The notes under the pieces are model-generated. The model ran no database searches and had not been told where the DNA came from. It worked only from the letters and a program-made list of their open reading frames with translations. A program made the translations under genes and the position numbers. Positions 39,201 to 54,200 of a stretch of DNA of 64,000 bases are shown in pieces; position 1 is the first letter of the stretch; every line of letters starts with the position of its first letter. The stretch lies in NCBI GenBank assembly GCA_013397435.1, contig VZRG01000452.1, positions 1 through 64,000 on the forward strand, given 5' to 3'. Source of the DNA: Erythrocercus mccallii (Eukaryota; Chordata; Aves; Passeriformes; Dicruridae).

Positions 39201-42200
39201 AAACACTCTGATTTCATTATCTCACGCGCATACTTCCCCTTATGTCAGATCAGGATGTAAAGTCCTTGCTGTCCCAGTTCTATAGGAATGTAGGCTATAA
39301 TCCTGTAAATCTGCTAATATAGGTGGTGTTGAAAAATAGGGAAGGACTGGAGCCTGTACTGAAAGTCATAGGCAAAGGGTGCTGTTGGAAAACAAGCTGC
39401 AGAGAGGTGGTACCTATCTCCTTAGAAATTGTGTTATGTTGGGGCCAGGGGATGTGTGGGCTTGTGAGGGCAGGAAATCAAGATCACAACTGAAGCAACT
39501 CAAGACAGATAATTCTTGCATCTCTTCTGAAATTTTGAGGAGATGCTGTGGTGACACTTAACTATGACGCGTAGGTCTCCAGTTAGAAGTTAAACTTTGT
39601 GATGATATATAGGAAAAATGATGAATTACAATGCTAATTTGCCCAATTCTCCAGATTCTTTCTGTCTCATGCCTTTTAGCTCGTTATGCTTGATCATTGT
39701 TATATTCATGGTTGAGAGGCATGAAGAGAAAACTTCAGTATATATATATTGAAAGTGAAGAGTTGAATGTCAAAACCAGAAAATACTGTGTCACTGAGAG
39801 AGAATGAGGTTTATATTTATCACAGCTTGACAAAACTCTTGACTTCCCATGACATCAGTTGATGGGAATATTATTTGGCCTGATTGTGTTTGTCCTTGAT
39901 AAGTTGATAGGAAACTTGTGGTCTAAACTGGTGTCCAGTCCAGCTTTGTCTTGAGCTACAATAAACAATCATAAAATGATACTTACATGACAGAAAACAG
40001 TCTTCTCATTGGCCAGAGGAAAAAAAAAGTGTGATATATAAAAATAGTGTAATTTCTGCCACCATAGATTGTTTCATGTGATGATAGTTACCAACAATGT
40101 GGTTTTAAATGTTTATTTTGTTCAAGTGTTTCCTTTGGTCTTGGTTGCTTACAGCATTTAAAACCTTTTTGGAGTCACCAAATAAAGTTTAACATTTATT
40201 TGCAGGTTGGATTTTTGTACAAAGAAAAAAATACATTTTATTTCTCAGAGTTTAGAAACATTTTTTTAGAATGCATTTAAAGGATTCATGTAATTTTGAG
40301 GGTAATTGGATAACCTTTGCTTGAGAATAGATACTAGTACATGGCAGGAAGGTATTACATCTTCAGCTAATCCAGGTGTAAATTGGTTTTGGCTTTGAGC
40401 ACATTACAGCATTTAGCACTCTCTACAGCAGTTCTTGATGTTGCCAGCATTGCTATATTGACTGGAATGTGGAAAGTACCCTCACCCTACAAACAAAACC
40501 TGGGGAAGCACGTGAATGTGGCAAAGAACTTCCCTTGTCGTCTTGCATACCTTGCTTGAGGAAGCTACTATAATAAGACCATTCCTGCTGACAGGTTCTG
40601 AAGCTCCCATGGGGAATCTGCAAGACAGTGTGTAGAAGCAGAGGTTATAGCAAGTCCATTGCAGTAAAAAAATGCTCTGTATGTTCACTGGAAAAAGACA
40701 TCATTTTGATTTTGGTAAGACTTGTGAAAAAACTGTGGGTATGCTCAACATCAGATTTTAAAATTGCAAAATATATAAAAGTTCCCTTGAGATGATAAAG
40801 ATGTGTACTGTTAATTCTGACTGTAAATAATAAAAACAGAAGGATCATTTTAAGCTGCCTCTTCTTCTTCACCCTCTAAAGGAAATCTCAACTTGCCCAT
40901 AAAGTTCTTTGAGATATCACCTCCATTATTCAAGTCAGAGACTGTATGAACTACACAGCTATATGTGCAGAAGATGCGAAGTTAATATCACCTCTACATC
41001 CTCTAGCAAATTCTGTAACTTAAGTATTCTACAAATGGAAAATTTTGTTCTTGCTTAATTTCTGTGTTTGCTTACTGAGTACTTTTGCTAAAACCATTTC
41101 CTTTCTCTTCTTTTTAATATCTTGGTCGATCTGTTGGGTTTTTTTAGAAAGAATCATAATACAGATTTTCTCAATTTATAAGCCAAGAGCTACCCTTAGT
41201 TGAGAGCTAACTTAATTGAAATTATGTTGTTATCTGATAGGAGTTTCAGCTGGACTATGTCAAATCTCTCAAAGCATTAGTCTGACTTTTTTAAAAGCAG
41301 ATTATATCTAGTCCAGACGTCTAAAACACATCAGAAGTTTTGTGAAATACTCAGGGTTGATTGAAACAGATTGCTTGGAATATGAGTCTCATAACTGAAT
41401 ATTGCAAAATGCCAGCACTGCAAGGGAGGCATAATACTCATCTACTGCACAAGGTTTCCTCCCCTGGGAGGAATGTTGAGGAGGCCTATTTCAGGTGGAC
41501 TGCAGTCCACTTATCTGGGAAGAGTTATTTGTAAAAACCACAGCATTGTGGGGATGTATCAAAAGAAGGTTCAGCTTGATCTTACTGCATCATGCTTTCT
41601 TTTTTTTTTTTTTTTGCTGTTGTCAGAGCAATTTGTTCATTATAATGGAGTTTTAGCACTGTAGGTATTAAATTTTTTAAAGCAACAACTCTTTCCATAG
41701 ATACTTGTTTGAAGGCATCTCTCTGAAGTACTGTATTGTTTTTTGTAGTTACCGTGGAATCAAATGTGATTGCTTTTGTTGTCTAATTGTCTGTGCAAGT
41801 ACATACAAAGGGTTCCTGCTTTCTGCTGTTGTTTTCAGGTGGCATTGATTCTTCACAGCCCGTGCACTCAGTGAGCCAGAATGTTCCATTTACCAAGCCT
41901 GGAGTTGGAACATCTGCTTCCTCTGCTCTGATGTCGTCAGTAAGGTCACCTGCTCCAAGCCTGTCTTCAAAGCCACCATCTTCATCTGTTACACAGTCAC
42001 CAGAGTTGGCCCTTCAGGAAGGTACTAAAAGGGAATGGGAAGTCACAGACTTTTGCTCTATTCCACATGCACACATGGATGCTGGAAGTTTTATTGCTGC
42101 TTTTCTGTGTTTAACCTGGAGCACATCTCTGGCATCTCATCAGGTTCCCTTAGTGGTGTTTTATGTCACCTTGGTCGTAGCTTCTCTTAGTGCTTGTGTC

Positions 42201-45200
42201 TGATTTCCTTTGTCCACGTGTTGCCTTTGGCTTGTCTTGTTGGCAGTCTTATATGTCTCTTGCTCAAAAACCCCTTCTTTTGGTTCCCATATTCTAAAAA
42301 GCTACTCTCTAATTTCTTAGACGAAGGTCTTAGAATTAGCTTGTAATTAGTCTGTATTGAAAAATGCAGTGTAAACTAGAAATCTGCTAGTTTGTTTGTG
42401 GAAACAGTGAGTTTTAGGATTAAGTTCAAACTGGTAGAATTGTTTTCTTACTGCCTAGCTGTAAGTGCCCAGGGAAAGCTGCCGCAAAAATTCTTGTGGG
42501 AAAGTAGGACTGTTTGTATAAGCTCTTTCCTATTCTAATGTTGGCAGCATCTTGACAAAGAATCAATTGGATCTTGAGGCTTCTTCAGTTAAATTAAACT
42601 TTACACTGATGTTTTAAATTGCCTCTTGATTATTACATGTTTCTGTATCTAGTATTCCAAAGCTAATTGACTGCATTTTTTTTTATAATTTTGGCCATGT
42701 TTTCTCTTACCAATTTCAGAATTTTAAATTCTTATGGATAAAGAACTCTGGTTGAGGCGTGGAAGTAGGCATTAATTTTTCCAGAACGATGTGGTATCTC
42801 TAGTGTTCAAAATAATTGGCAACCACATGGTCTGTGATTGTCACAGCATATTTTTTTATTCTTAAATTACAGAATTCTCTGACGTAAATAACTGAATTAC
42901 CCCTTTTCCTCCATTTCCTCCTTTTTCTGGTAGAATGGAGATTGCAGGTTGTTCATCAATCATTTCCATATATATTGGAAGAGAAAAAAAGTTGTTCATT
43001 GCTATAAAGTCCTATGTACAGTGTATCATTTTAAGGAAAATGTGTCAATTTTTGGAACTGTGGCTCTTGCACAGTTGATTTTGGTGCTAGATAGACTTTG
43101 TATTGTAGGTGTGCTTGACAGAAAAAAAGCGTTACTTCTTCTTCCAAAGAAATTGCAAACCAAGTTTTTAATGAGAAAAAGGATTTTAGCTGTTTAACTG
43201 TAATTGCCTTGACGTGCAATATGTGTATTCTGGAAGTGATTCATGTGAAATGTGTGAACACTTGGTACAGCAGCTACAGATCAGTGTAGTGGCTGCTGAA
43301 CTTCCCTACCTTCATGTAGGTAGGTTTCCACTAAGTGAAGGAAGCTGAATGAGCACATTTAAGAAACAACAATATGTTGGCAGTATAAACATATCTTGTC
43401 AGGAGTTTCTGTTGATCTAATTTTGTCTATTTACATGTCATCACATGTAAGTTTCTACGTTCAAATGATGGTTTTATGAGCATTGGATGACTTCAAATTC
43501 TTTGTTAATTTCGTTTGAGGAGTCTGAAATAAATAATGTACTCTTGCTTTTTTATCAACAACTTTATATCAAAAATTAAATGTGCTAACTATTTGTGGAA
43601 GTGAACTGAAAAACAGAACACGTGTACTGAATGTTTGTCTAGAGAATTCCAAGTATGTTTCTCCTGCAGAGATCAGATGGACTTGATTTTTTTACGTTCT
43701 TCTAAATGATAGAATACCATTGTCTACAAGAAAGCATTCTGAAAAAAGTTTGAGTTCATTTTTAAAGAGGATTTCATTGTTTTAGGCTCTTCTTGAGGCA
43801 TTCCTATAAAAACTAAAATTTCAAATTGTTTACTTGGATATTTTCTAACAGAACAAAAACCTTAAAATATATTGAAGCCTATTTAATCTAACATAACTAT
43901 CTGTACAAATTTAATGGACACTTTATGCTTGAAAGGCTTTTATGATGTGAGTGATTGAATTTAAAATACCTAAATCGTTGGTTTATTTCTCAGGCAAATG
44001 TGTTGTTATCCCAATTTATCTTCCATGTCCTGCCACCTACATTTCTAGGTGTCTGTAAATTATAGTGGGATAAAGCCTTAGAGTGCAATATTATTATATC
44101 ACAGGTACAGTGCTTGCAGGGTTTAGAAATTTCCAGTCCAAGAAATTTGTGATGATTTAAATTACGTGGTTGAATTTTAGGCTGGATTTATGGAATAACC
44201 TGACTCAGAATAAATAATTATTTCAAAATAGGCTTTCTCAGTTTTAAAAGTGGGAGATTTTAACACCGTTATCAAATCTGTAAAGGATAGTAAGCAGAAC
44301 TAAGTTGTCGAAACAGAAAACATGATTGGGCACATGATGGCACTTGGAACTGCTGTCTGTAGCCACCCATTTCTGCCCTCAATTCCTTTCTCCCAGGTGT
44401 TGGCCTACTATTGGCATTGCTGGGCAGTGAACTAGAATGGGAGACTTTGCCACCTGACAATGAGTTCTAAAACTATTTTATTTCTTAGCCAGATCTGTTC
44501 TCAGAAGTTGGCTGGACAGTTGTACTCGCACAGCACAGTCTTAAAGGCAGGAATCTGTAGTAGTGTTGGCAATGAAAATAAATCTATGCAAACTCATAAG
44601 GCTGGTAAGAATCAAACCAGCCTGGTCTTCACAGCATTCATAGTGACATAAGTCACAATTCCTAAACTTTTAAGTTGCTAGCACATTTTTTTACCCTCTT
44701 TTCTTCCGTATTCTATCTGAACACCTGCATCCTTAATGCATGTGACCAGTAATGAGTAATCCAGTCCTTTTCTCTCATCTGCACGTGCTTGGAATTTTTG
44801 CATTGGCATGCACTTTCCAGGTAGCTATCCTTTCTTTCTTCTTCTTACCCATGTACATGATGTCTTTACACTCTCACATCTACTTTTACTTTGGTTCTTG
44901 CTGTTACAGTGCAGCCCTTCCTGTCATCCTGACTTTTTTCCCTTTTATTTGCATGTTAATTATTTTAAGGTAGTTTTTTCCCTCTCTTTCACAATAATGC
45001 AGCTGTTCTGTTTTATTCCTCAGTAGTTCTCCCAGGCCTGAGAAAAGACGTAGTTTGTTAGTCTGTTTTCTCTGTCTGTTCTTGCATAGATAATGATTTT
45101 CTTGTATTCTCCTTCCGAAGCGCATCCAGTAAATTTATAAAAGCTGGGACTAGATATTACTCAAATTAGCCCTGTGTTTTAGCAGTATGGAAAAACTGAA

Positions 45201-48200
45201 GCACAGAATCTACTCAGTGGCACTTGGGATGATTTTTCATTCATTGTTGTGACTACTTGAATTATAGGAGAAATTTGATTGGAATTGTACAAGTATTAAT
45301 GCACTAGATAAAGGAATATAATGCCCATCTTTTCTTGCACCAGTCTCTATGAAAGTTCACCTTCTCAAGAATGTTTTATAGTTTTTCTTTGTTTTCTTTT
45401 TACTGCCAGTATTTGAGTCAATACTCTTCACCTTAATTCTGCTGGGGTTTTTGAAGTGAGATTAAAGTGCTCCTCTTGGGTTCATTTGCTAACTCTTTTT
45501 GAAAAAGCCATGAAACTAACAGTATAGACCATATTTAAAATAAAATAAAAGTTGATACTGTTGATTGAATTAATGGATGGGCATATTATTAGTTACCGTG
45601 ATGGTTTCAGATTATACATAAGATAAGACTTCTGTAATTCTTTATAGTATTAAAATAAAGAACACTATTCATAGGTGCCACAGTACTTCTACAGAGGGAA
45701 AGAACTCCAAATTACCAAATATTTGAAGAGTTTTGAATATTTAGGATATTTTCTTGCCGTACCAATCCGTTAGATTGATAAGAGAGAAACAGTGATCACT
45801 TGCATTTATTTAGGATGTCACTGCCTGACTAAAAGCATATTTAAAATCCTTGCTAACCCTGCCTTGCCAAAAGAGAAATGTAAGTTTCCTTGAAGATGCT
45901 GAAAATGCATCAATAACAAGTAATGTAAGAAGTTAACTATAAGCCATTGCTGCATGCTTTAGTCTGTTTTGAAATGGTATGTTTATGTGATGCTTTTGTG
46001 TATTGCTCTTGTATGTTTAGAGTAGATATTGTAAAAGCAAACAAATAAAAAACTAAAAAAAAACCCCTGTGCTGTAGAGGTGACAGCAGTAATAGTTGGT
46101 GCATTGTCACCAGATACTAGAGGTGCGTGGTGTAATCAGGTGCTTCTGAGCCTGAATTTAGGCACTCGTGTAAACATAATCCAAATTTTCTTGTTTACCT
46201 AGCTTTAATTTCACTGATTGTGTTGTGCTCTCTGTGTGTTTATGCTCTTGCATGTGGCAACAGCAGTATATTTCATTCATTTCTGACAGAAATCCAACAT
46301 TAATTACTCTTGTCTTAAAAGGGGCAGGTGTGCCAAGCAAAAGTTAATACTAAATATTTTCATAACATAATTTGAATTTATGTACTAATAACCCCTTTAT
46401 TTTTGTGTATTAATTTATGAAAGTACTCCACTGGACAAACTGGTATTAAAAAGATCTGTAGGAAGTCTGTGTAGTTTCCTTATACACATGCACATACACA
46501 CATATAAAATTATCTGCTAACTTCTATGTGCTATGAATACTTTGCTGAACTAGCCCACTAAAAACTACTTCAAGGGTTGTAGATCTAACTTATTGCATGC
46601 TGGGATTTTCTCTGGAACAGCTGATTTCTCTCACTTTTAATGCAATGATTTGTGACTTTCGTTTCTCGTCTTTCCTGTCTGTCTGACTCTGATGTTTGTG
46701 CTTTCCACTTCACAGGCATGCAGTATGGTGGATATGTTAATAATCAAGCTAGCTCTGCACCAGCTCCCTTGTCATCAAGTTCAGATGATGAGGAAGAGGA
46801 TGAGGAGGATGAGGAAGCAGGTTGGCTTTAGCTTTACACCAGTATCTTGTTCTCTTCCTACTCAAGGTTTTCTCCATATTTCCATCCCCTGGAACTTTTT
46901 CTTCCTTTAAGACAAAGCATCACTCTGAATCTTCAGCTTGAAATTTCCCAGCTATTACTAGTATAGTAAACAAAAAGAACTTCAGTAGTGACCAACAAAT
47001 AGGTCCTTTTTTTGTCACGTTAATGTCAGATGTTTTATGAATCTAACACAGTAATATTCACAACTTGCAAGACTCCCATATTTTTAGTATTTTGATTTGC
47101 AGTGAGTTTTGTCTGAAGATAACTAGCAGTAGAACTTAGACTGATAATTGTTCAGGTTAAGCAACCAGATGCCATTTGTATCAAGTTAAACATTGTGTCT
47201 TGTTCGTCATTTTATGCATAAGGAACTCATACAATTAAGTAGTAAACATTGAGAGATTGTAAGTGTGCTTTTTAGGACAGTAAATTAATCTGAGCTGGGT
47301 TTTTTTCTTCTTCTAAAGGTGGGCTTCTCAATGGTCAGGCACATAGATTCAGTTTTAATCTGCTTGCTTTGTAGAAAACTTGAAAATTTTGTTGATTTTT
47401 TTTAAAGAAGCTATTTGTCCTGATTGATTGAAGTGTTACATACTTGGTTGCAAGGATTCTGCCTGTGTTTTGTCAGAATGACCTGGTTTTGTGAGTGTAA
47501 GGTTTCTCACCATTTTAGTTTCTTCAATTTTTGTAACCTTTTCCTTTGGAATTTAAAGAAGTATTTACTGGCTGGCTGAGTGGTAACAGTATAAAAAGCT
47601 TCTTGAGATAAACATTAGATTACTACCCTTGTTGATAGATGGGAGTAAGAGCACATACCTTGTACTGCTGGCTTTTAGGATTGATTTGGAATAGGAAACT
47701 ATTGTAGCTTTCTCTTTAATTTTATAATTCATGTTGTCAGGAAAAGAAAAAACAGTGCCAGTTTTATTAAAATAATTTAATCATCACCTAGAATACTGTG
47801 AAAATAGTGTAGTGTACTGATAATAATTCTGTGACGAATGGAACAAACCAATGATGACATCCAGGTCATAATTAAGAACAGTGTGTTGGATTTGCATGCC
47901 AAGGTTTCAATGGTCAAATGATGTTGATTGGGTTTTTTTATCAACTGTAACCTCCCCTTACTTTGTTCCCTAAATGAAGTTTCCTACGCCCTACCATCAT
48001 TCTCTCTCAAGTTCTGTACTTCACTAAAACCTGTAGCCTCGGAGGTATCATACATTGCATTTAAATTTATCTTATGGAAAAGAGTGAAAGGGCACCCAGG
48101 TTCAATACGGAGGCCATCTGATTAATAAGCAGCATCCTGTGTTATGCCTGGTCACCAGGAACTAATGGAAATCCTAAACAGATTTTAGTAGACAAATTTC

Positions 48201-51200
48201 TGGCTCAGACTGTCACAGTGCTTTTATGAAGACTAGGTGTTGGAACTCTGGGTGCTTCTGTTTGTGTAACTTCTCGATTGTTTTGTTGGCCTAACAAAAG
48301 TATATTTTGACTTTTCTGTAGTAAGACTTGGCAAAGCTTTAAAAGCACTAATCCTCATCAGGGTAAAAAAAGTCATGAATCCTGTTTCCTTCAGCTTCTA
48401 GAATAGAAAATGAAATCTTGAAATCACGTTCTTTTGTAGCCTGCAGGACTGAAAAAAAGAAAATTTACAGTGAAAATCTAACAACTAAGATTGTATGAAT
48501 GAAGTTTTCCTTTAAATAATATATTTGTGTTAGTCTTATGGATTTTTAATAGCTTTTCTATTTCTTAGTTGAATGCTTTAAAGGCAAAATGCACAAGAAT
48601 TATCTATACTGTCAGGATGGTGCCCTGGTATTTCTGTGTCCCAAATGTCAGTGATGTTATGTTTTCATATTCAGGAGTCTCTTTACTTGGAAGTCTCAAA
48701 TGTACCACCATTGAAGTTCTCCCTTGAAGTACTTTCGCTTTACAATGGAATGTTGTGGTCATGGTTGATCCTTCTGAGTAGAACAGTATCAGTGAATCTT
48801 TTCAGTTTTTTCTGCCACAAAAATTATATATACAGTTTCTTTTTTTTCTCAGTTCTTAACTAGACACTTTCTTTTCTATCACACTTCATGGCTTGGTGTG
48901 ATCTAAAGAGAAGATACCTTTAATCTTCTTGGCCCTTTTTTCTTCAGAAATAAATGTGTGAAACCGCACTGGAAGAAACGTTTTATAATAATTCTTTGTT
49001 TGCCAGACGTTTTACAATAAAATATTCAAGATCTGTGCACACAGGTTGAACTAAAATTTAAGCAATGGAGTTTCTTCATGCTAACAGCTATGTATGTGCT
49101 CATTGTGCTTGTTTATATCTGCCTGGTTAACTTTTGGTACTTATTTTTACATAGTTACTTTTTAGTTAGCTACTTTAGTCTGAGCCAAGAGTAATTGTTT
49201 ATACCGACTGAAGTTCAGACCTCTTGTCAATGATAATGAAAAATAGAATCTTTGGACTGAAAGGAAAGCTAGCTGTGAATTAGAATGGTACAGAAAGGAG
49301 GGAAGAATTAAATACTTGTCAGCTTGGCTTGAAGGTGGGGATGGTGGATAATCACTCTGAAGATGATGAGAATCTTCTGTTGATTGCAGTTGTGAAGAAA
49401 GTCATGAATGGACTATTTTTAAAATGTGCATGGCCTCAGTTGATATAGTCTAGAAAGAACTTTTGGTTTAATAGAAAAATATTTTTTATTTCAAGAAACA
49501 ATGTTATTCATTGTTTTTGTGTTTTTCCCATTGATATCTCTTGCTGTTTGTTGGGCATGTGCTCATTTGCTTTTAGTATCATGCTGATTATACTTGCTCC
49601 CTCCTAATATTTTTCAAGTCTTAGGGCTGAAGTGATGGGGTTTTTTTTCCCAGGATCTTTCTTGACAGTTTCTTATCAAAGGTTTTAGAAAAAAAATCTC
49701 AGTCTCTTATTTATCAAAAGCTTACTATTTCTGATGTCCCTAAAGTGAAACTATTTTCTTCCCACAGCACTTGATAGTTCCTCTACTACAAGTAGTGCCT
49801 CTCCTGTTCTGAACAATTACGATGCCCTGGAAGGAGGTGGCTATCCAGGTAATCAGTTTGTTTTGAATTATTTATTTAGGTATGTAAATGTGGTTTTTTA
49901 TTGTTTCTGGTGTTGCTTATTGTTATTTAACAAGTAGATGAAGGGCAGTGCCTGTGAAGGAACAGGGGAAATCATCAGAGGAAACATACTTGCCTTTTAA
50001 AATAATTTCTCACCGTTTCAACGCTGAAGTTCATATAACCATTTAGTAAAACTTCCCTGAATCTTAAGTTATACTTTCCATTGAAGTATTGAAGGTAATG
50101 CTGAGAATGTGCTAAGTGTGAAAACAGCATCTTTTGTCTAGATTATATGCCTGATTGCGTTGTTGACATTAGGAGCTGATAATAGTTGCTGACACACCAC
50201 AGAAGTTTTGGGAGACCAACAGTATCAGCTTGCAGAGATGCTTAGATCAGGTTATTTTCTTTTATTTTTCTTCTTTTAAAGAAAATGGCTGCTGTTTTGC
50301 TTACTTTTAGCTCTAAAAATATCAGGACTGTCAGGCTGGTTTTAAATGAACCTACTGGCCGACTACCTTAGTCTTGGAATCTGTAGAGCTGCCATATTGA
50401 CAGCAAGTGGAAAAGATGCTATTCAAAGTATTTTAGCCAGTATTTTAAATTAATAATTGGATTAATTTGGAGGGCCTACCCCTTCTGCCTCCTTTGCCTT
50501 GTTCTGGCCCATGAGAGTGTCCCAGTAGTTTGCCATAGTTTGATGGGTTCCTGATTAAAGTGAGATCTCTCTCAATTAGAAAGCTGATATCGTTATCCAC
50601 ATAGAGTCTAGCAGGGCTACAAATTTTAACCTCTGACCTAATAACTAACGATTTTGGTTCTCCTGAAAACATATTCTAACCATAACTTCTTTCTGTTTTT
50701 TTTTTAAGTAAGATAAACAGAGTCAACATTAGGTTTCTTAAGTCTGTTGCAGTTTTGTTATTGTTTTATTTGGAGTTTCTCCCTCATGGAGTGTTCATGC
50801 TAAACATAGTTTCTTGGCAGTTGCTTTCTTGAGTGTTTTTTTCCTTTGCTTGCACTTTTCCCAGTTGACTTCACCAAGCTTAAAATCTTCTGAAACTTAG
50901 CTCACATTTGTAGACATTTCTAAAGAGTAATTTCATCTCTTTACAGCTGTTAAGTTCACTGTGGATTTGGGTCTATGTCTTACTTTCAATTTGACCTTTA
51001 AAAATAGCAGAACTAAACTGTACTGCAGGCATATGTATAAGAGAAACTTGCATCAGGTCGAAACTTCAAAAGAGACCATGCTTAGTTTGTCCTCTACCAT
51101 TTATGAATACTGTCAAAACATAAAGCTAAGCCAACAGAACTATTCTGTAACTCTGGGCATGAAGTAATTGTAGAATCACAGAATGATTCTAGGCATGTTG

Positions 51201-54200
51201 TGACAGTTTTCAGAAGTGGTAGAGAGGAGACTAAGTATGAATAGTCTCATTTTTGGTTAATAGCAAATGTATATATTGAAATAAAATGTGATTCTATTTT
51301 TATTCAATTCAAATTATTTTTTTTCAAGTTGCCTCTTTTTGTAAAGTAACATTTTGTTTGTGTGACACAAGTCTCTGGTTATCTTTCCATACTCACTTGT
51401 CTTTGTCAATATTCTTGAAGTAATCTTCCTTTTTTATTTCTTTTTTCAGTGCAGAAAAATAACTTGATGGATAATGAAAAATCTTATAAATGGCAATGTT
51501 GTTTTGAAGCATTGAGGAGTTTACATTTAAATTACAAAGGAAATAATAAGTATATTCAATACCTTTGGCATTTCTTTTGTCTTTCCAGAGACACATTCTG
51601 TGACCAGCAGCCCAGTTCCCTCTCCATCAGTCCTCCAAACATCAAAAGCTTCTAAGCCCTTTGGTTATGGATATCCAGCACTGCAGCCAGGCTACCAAAA
51701 TGCAACACCACCTACTCCTGTGCAGCCCAGTAATCCAGGACACCATCCTGGTTTTCAGCACTATCCACAGGCTTGTGTTTTTTATTTTAAAACTACTTCA
51801 TGCAGTAAATTCTTGGAAATTCCTTTTCTGTGTGATATATTTCCCCATTAGTTTCATATTTCATATATTTATAATTTCTGACACAGTAAATGTTAGGTAT
51901 AATACTGATGTCATAGCACAGGTTCTAAACTTATTGGAAGACTTTTGAATTAAAGTTTTAAGTGTGGCTCCAAGTAGTTAGGCTTAACAAGTTTGCTTCA
52001 CCAGTTACTAGCAACCTCCACAGTGTTAAGTTTGATGTTTGAAGGAGCTGAACTTTATTGATAGGAAACCATGAAGACGCATAAGGAAGTACTTGATCAA
52101 CATATATCAGAGCATTGCTATAGGCTGTGATTTCAAGCATTAAATAACCTTATGAGCAAGGCAGGGCATAGGGTCCAGATAAAAGAGCTCTGTAGAGCTT
52201 GTGCTGGCTGTGTGTAGTGGAGGGGGCTGCCTGCATCTGCTCTGTTTTCCTCATAAAGATAGCTCCAAACACCCAAGAAATTCTGTACAATCACCTGATT
52301 CCTGTTGTACACATGAATCCTGTGAGAACAGTGGCAGAAGAAGAGCCAAATACTGAGGCAAGACACAAATACTGAAGAAGTGCAGGGAAATAATGTGTGT
52401 ATGAAGAGGTCTAGAAAAAGAAACATGCTGATACACAAATCCTGCTCTCTGAAGTAAGGGCCAACTGGCAAAGATAGTGAAACTTCTGTGGTAGGTGATC
52501 AAAATTCTTCATGGCATTTAACATCCGGTAACACTTTCACTGTCACAGGCATAATGTAAAAAGTGACTTGGAAGAAATGTCTTAGTTAATTAATTTTTTT
52601 TTTAATTGAAAGGATTGGCTTCATCTTTATTATAATGCAAAGTGATGTTAGACTCTTTTCAGGAGCACATAGTGAAAGAACAGCAGTTCCTTCAAGTGAG
52701 GTCTGGTTGGACATATAAAGAGAAAATTCTTCAGGATGGGAGTGAAGAAGTGCTAGAACAGATGTTGCTGTGAAATTGTCAATCCTTAGATATTTTTCAA
52801 AACTTAGCTGGATGAAGCTATATGAGCAACCTAAACTAATGTTTAAGTTAGCCTTGCTTGAGCAAGGGATTAAACTACCAGACCTCAAAGGTGCCTTCCA
52901 ACATAACCTTTTCTCCTCTTCTATGGTGTTTTGTTTTAATTTACAAATAAATATTTAAAGGCAGTATCTGTAACTTGGAAGAGTTGATAGTAACAAAAGT
53001 TAAATTGCAGAGGAGAGTGGGAGAGAAATTGCGTCAGGATTTTTAGTAACTTGTTTTCTTATGCCTGGAGAGATGGAAGGATTATGTGTGACTTCCAGTG
53101 TTGATTTGTGTAATGAATTTGAATTTTGTCCTATGATACACATTTGGAAGGTGTGTCACATTTGTCGTAGCATTTTAAAATTTCTGTGGTACAACACTCT
53201 TTTGTTTGAGTTTGTTACTAATTGCTGCTGTATCTTTTTTTATACGTCTGGAAGGGAGGGCACTGCAAGAAGATTGAAAGTTGTTATTTAAACATGATTG
53301 TGTGCTTATCTGTTTGTCATGCTCTTACCTTTTGCAGCAATATCCAGGTGTGAACCAGCTGTCCTCTTCCTTAGGAGGATTGAGTCTACAGCATTCTCAG
53401 CAGCCAGAAAGCTTGAGACCAGTAAACCTTACACATGATAGAAATATTTTACCAGTGTCTTCAGTCCCAGCACCTGTGCCTAACTTGAATTCTGATCTTA
53501 GGAAATTAAACTGCAGTCCAGAGTAAGTTTACTGTGTCTGGGACAGCGTCTTATATTTTTTAGTGGGAAATAATTATTTTAAATGTCAAAAAGTGTCTAA
53601 ACTGACTCCTAACCTTAAATCTTAGTGATGAGCTCATGAAACCCCTTTTAACTGAAAATAAGTTCATCCTCTGAATTACACAAATATTATAACTGTCCTG
53701 CCATCAGAATACATTGTATGCAATGAGCGTAGCTAGTTTCTTAGTATTTTAATAATTGTTCTGTATCTTCACCTTGGTTTATCCATTAAAAAAGGTATTC
53801 TAATAAACACCCTAAGGTTACACATTATGTTTTGTAGACTATTTCGTAATATTGCATGGGATTTTTTCCACAAAAGTATTGTGATTATGCCTGAATACAC
53901 TTAACAATTTATATTTTACTATGGTAATTCTGCAATCACATATCCTTTTGCCTCTAATAACATAAAGTAGTACTATCAACTATCCCAAGTCAAATGCAGC
54001 TAAGTACAATGGAAAGTGCTATTTCCCAAAGGGGATTTTATTTATAATTCCAAAACAAATATTCTTCATTGCCCCAGAATGACTCAGCATCCTTATTGCT
54101 GTAGTGACAGTGCATGGTCCCACCAGGAAACAGAAAACTGAAGGCCTGGAAATCATTCTTACATGTGGAACACTTTGGACAATACTATTTGTACATTGGG

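Larger units (their letters stand above)
33327..41838 (+). other. SEC24B: SEC24B intron 2 (8512 bp)
   Basis: GTATGG...TTTCAG, phase 1; the largest intron seen. It hosts the R2-like remnant split by the solo LTR (34510-35735) and a CT-rich tract at its edge. There is also a poly-C tract at about 36541-36556 and the poly-T at 41596. The GC-richer stretch 33770-34500 next to the R2 tail may be further decayed repeat, but I cannot identify it. The rest appears featureless. Confidence 0.9.

Noticed and set aside
51172..51200. AGAATCACAGAATGATTCT as a CR1 3' tail
   Set aside because: Only about 14 bases resemble a CR1 end and no CR1 body follows. A small chance hairpin explains it as well.
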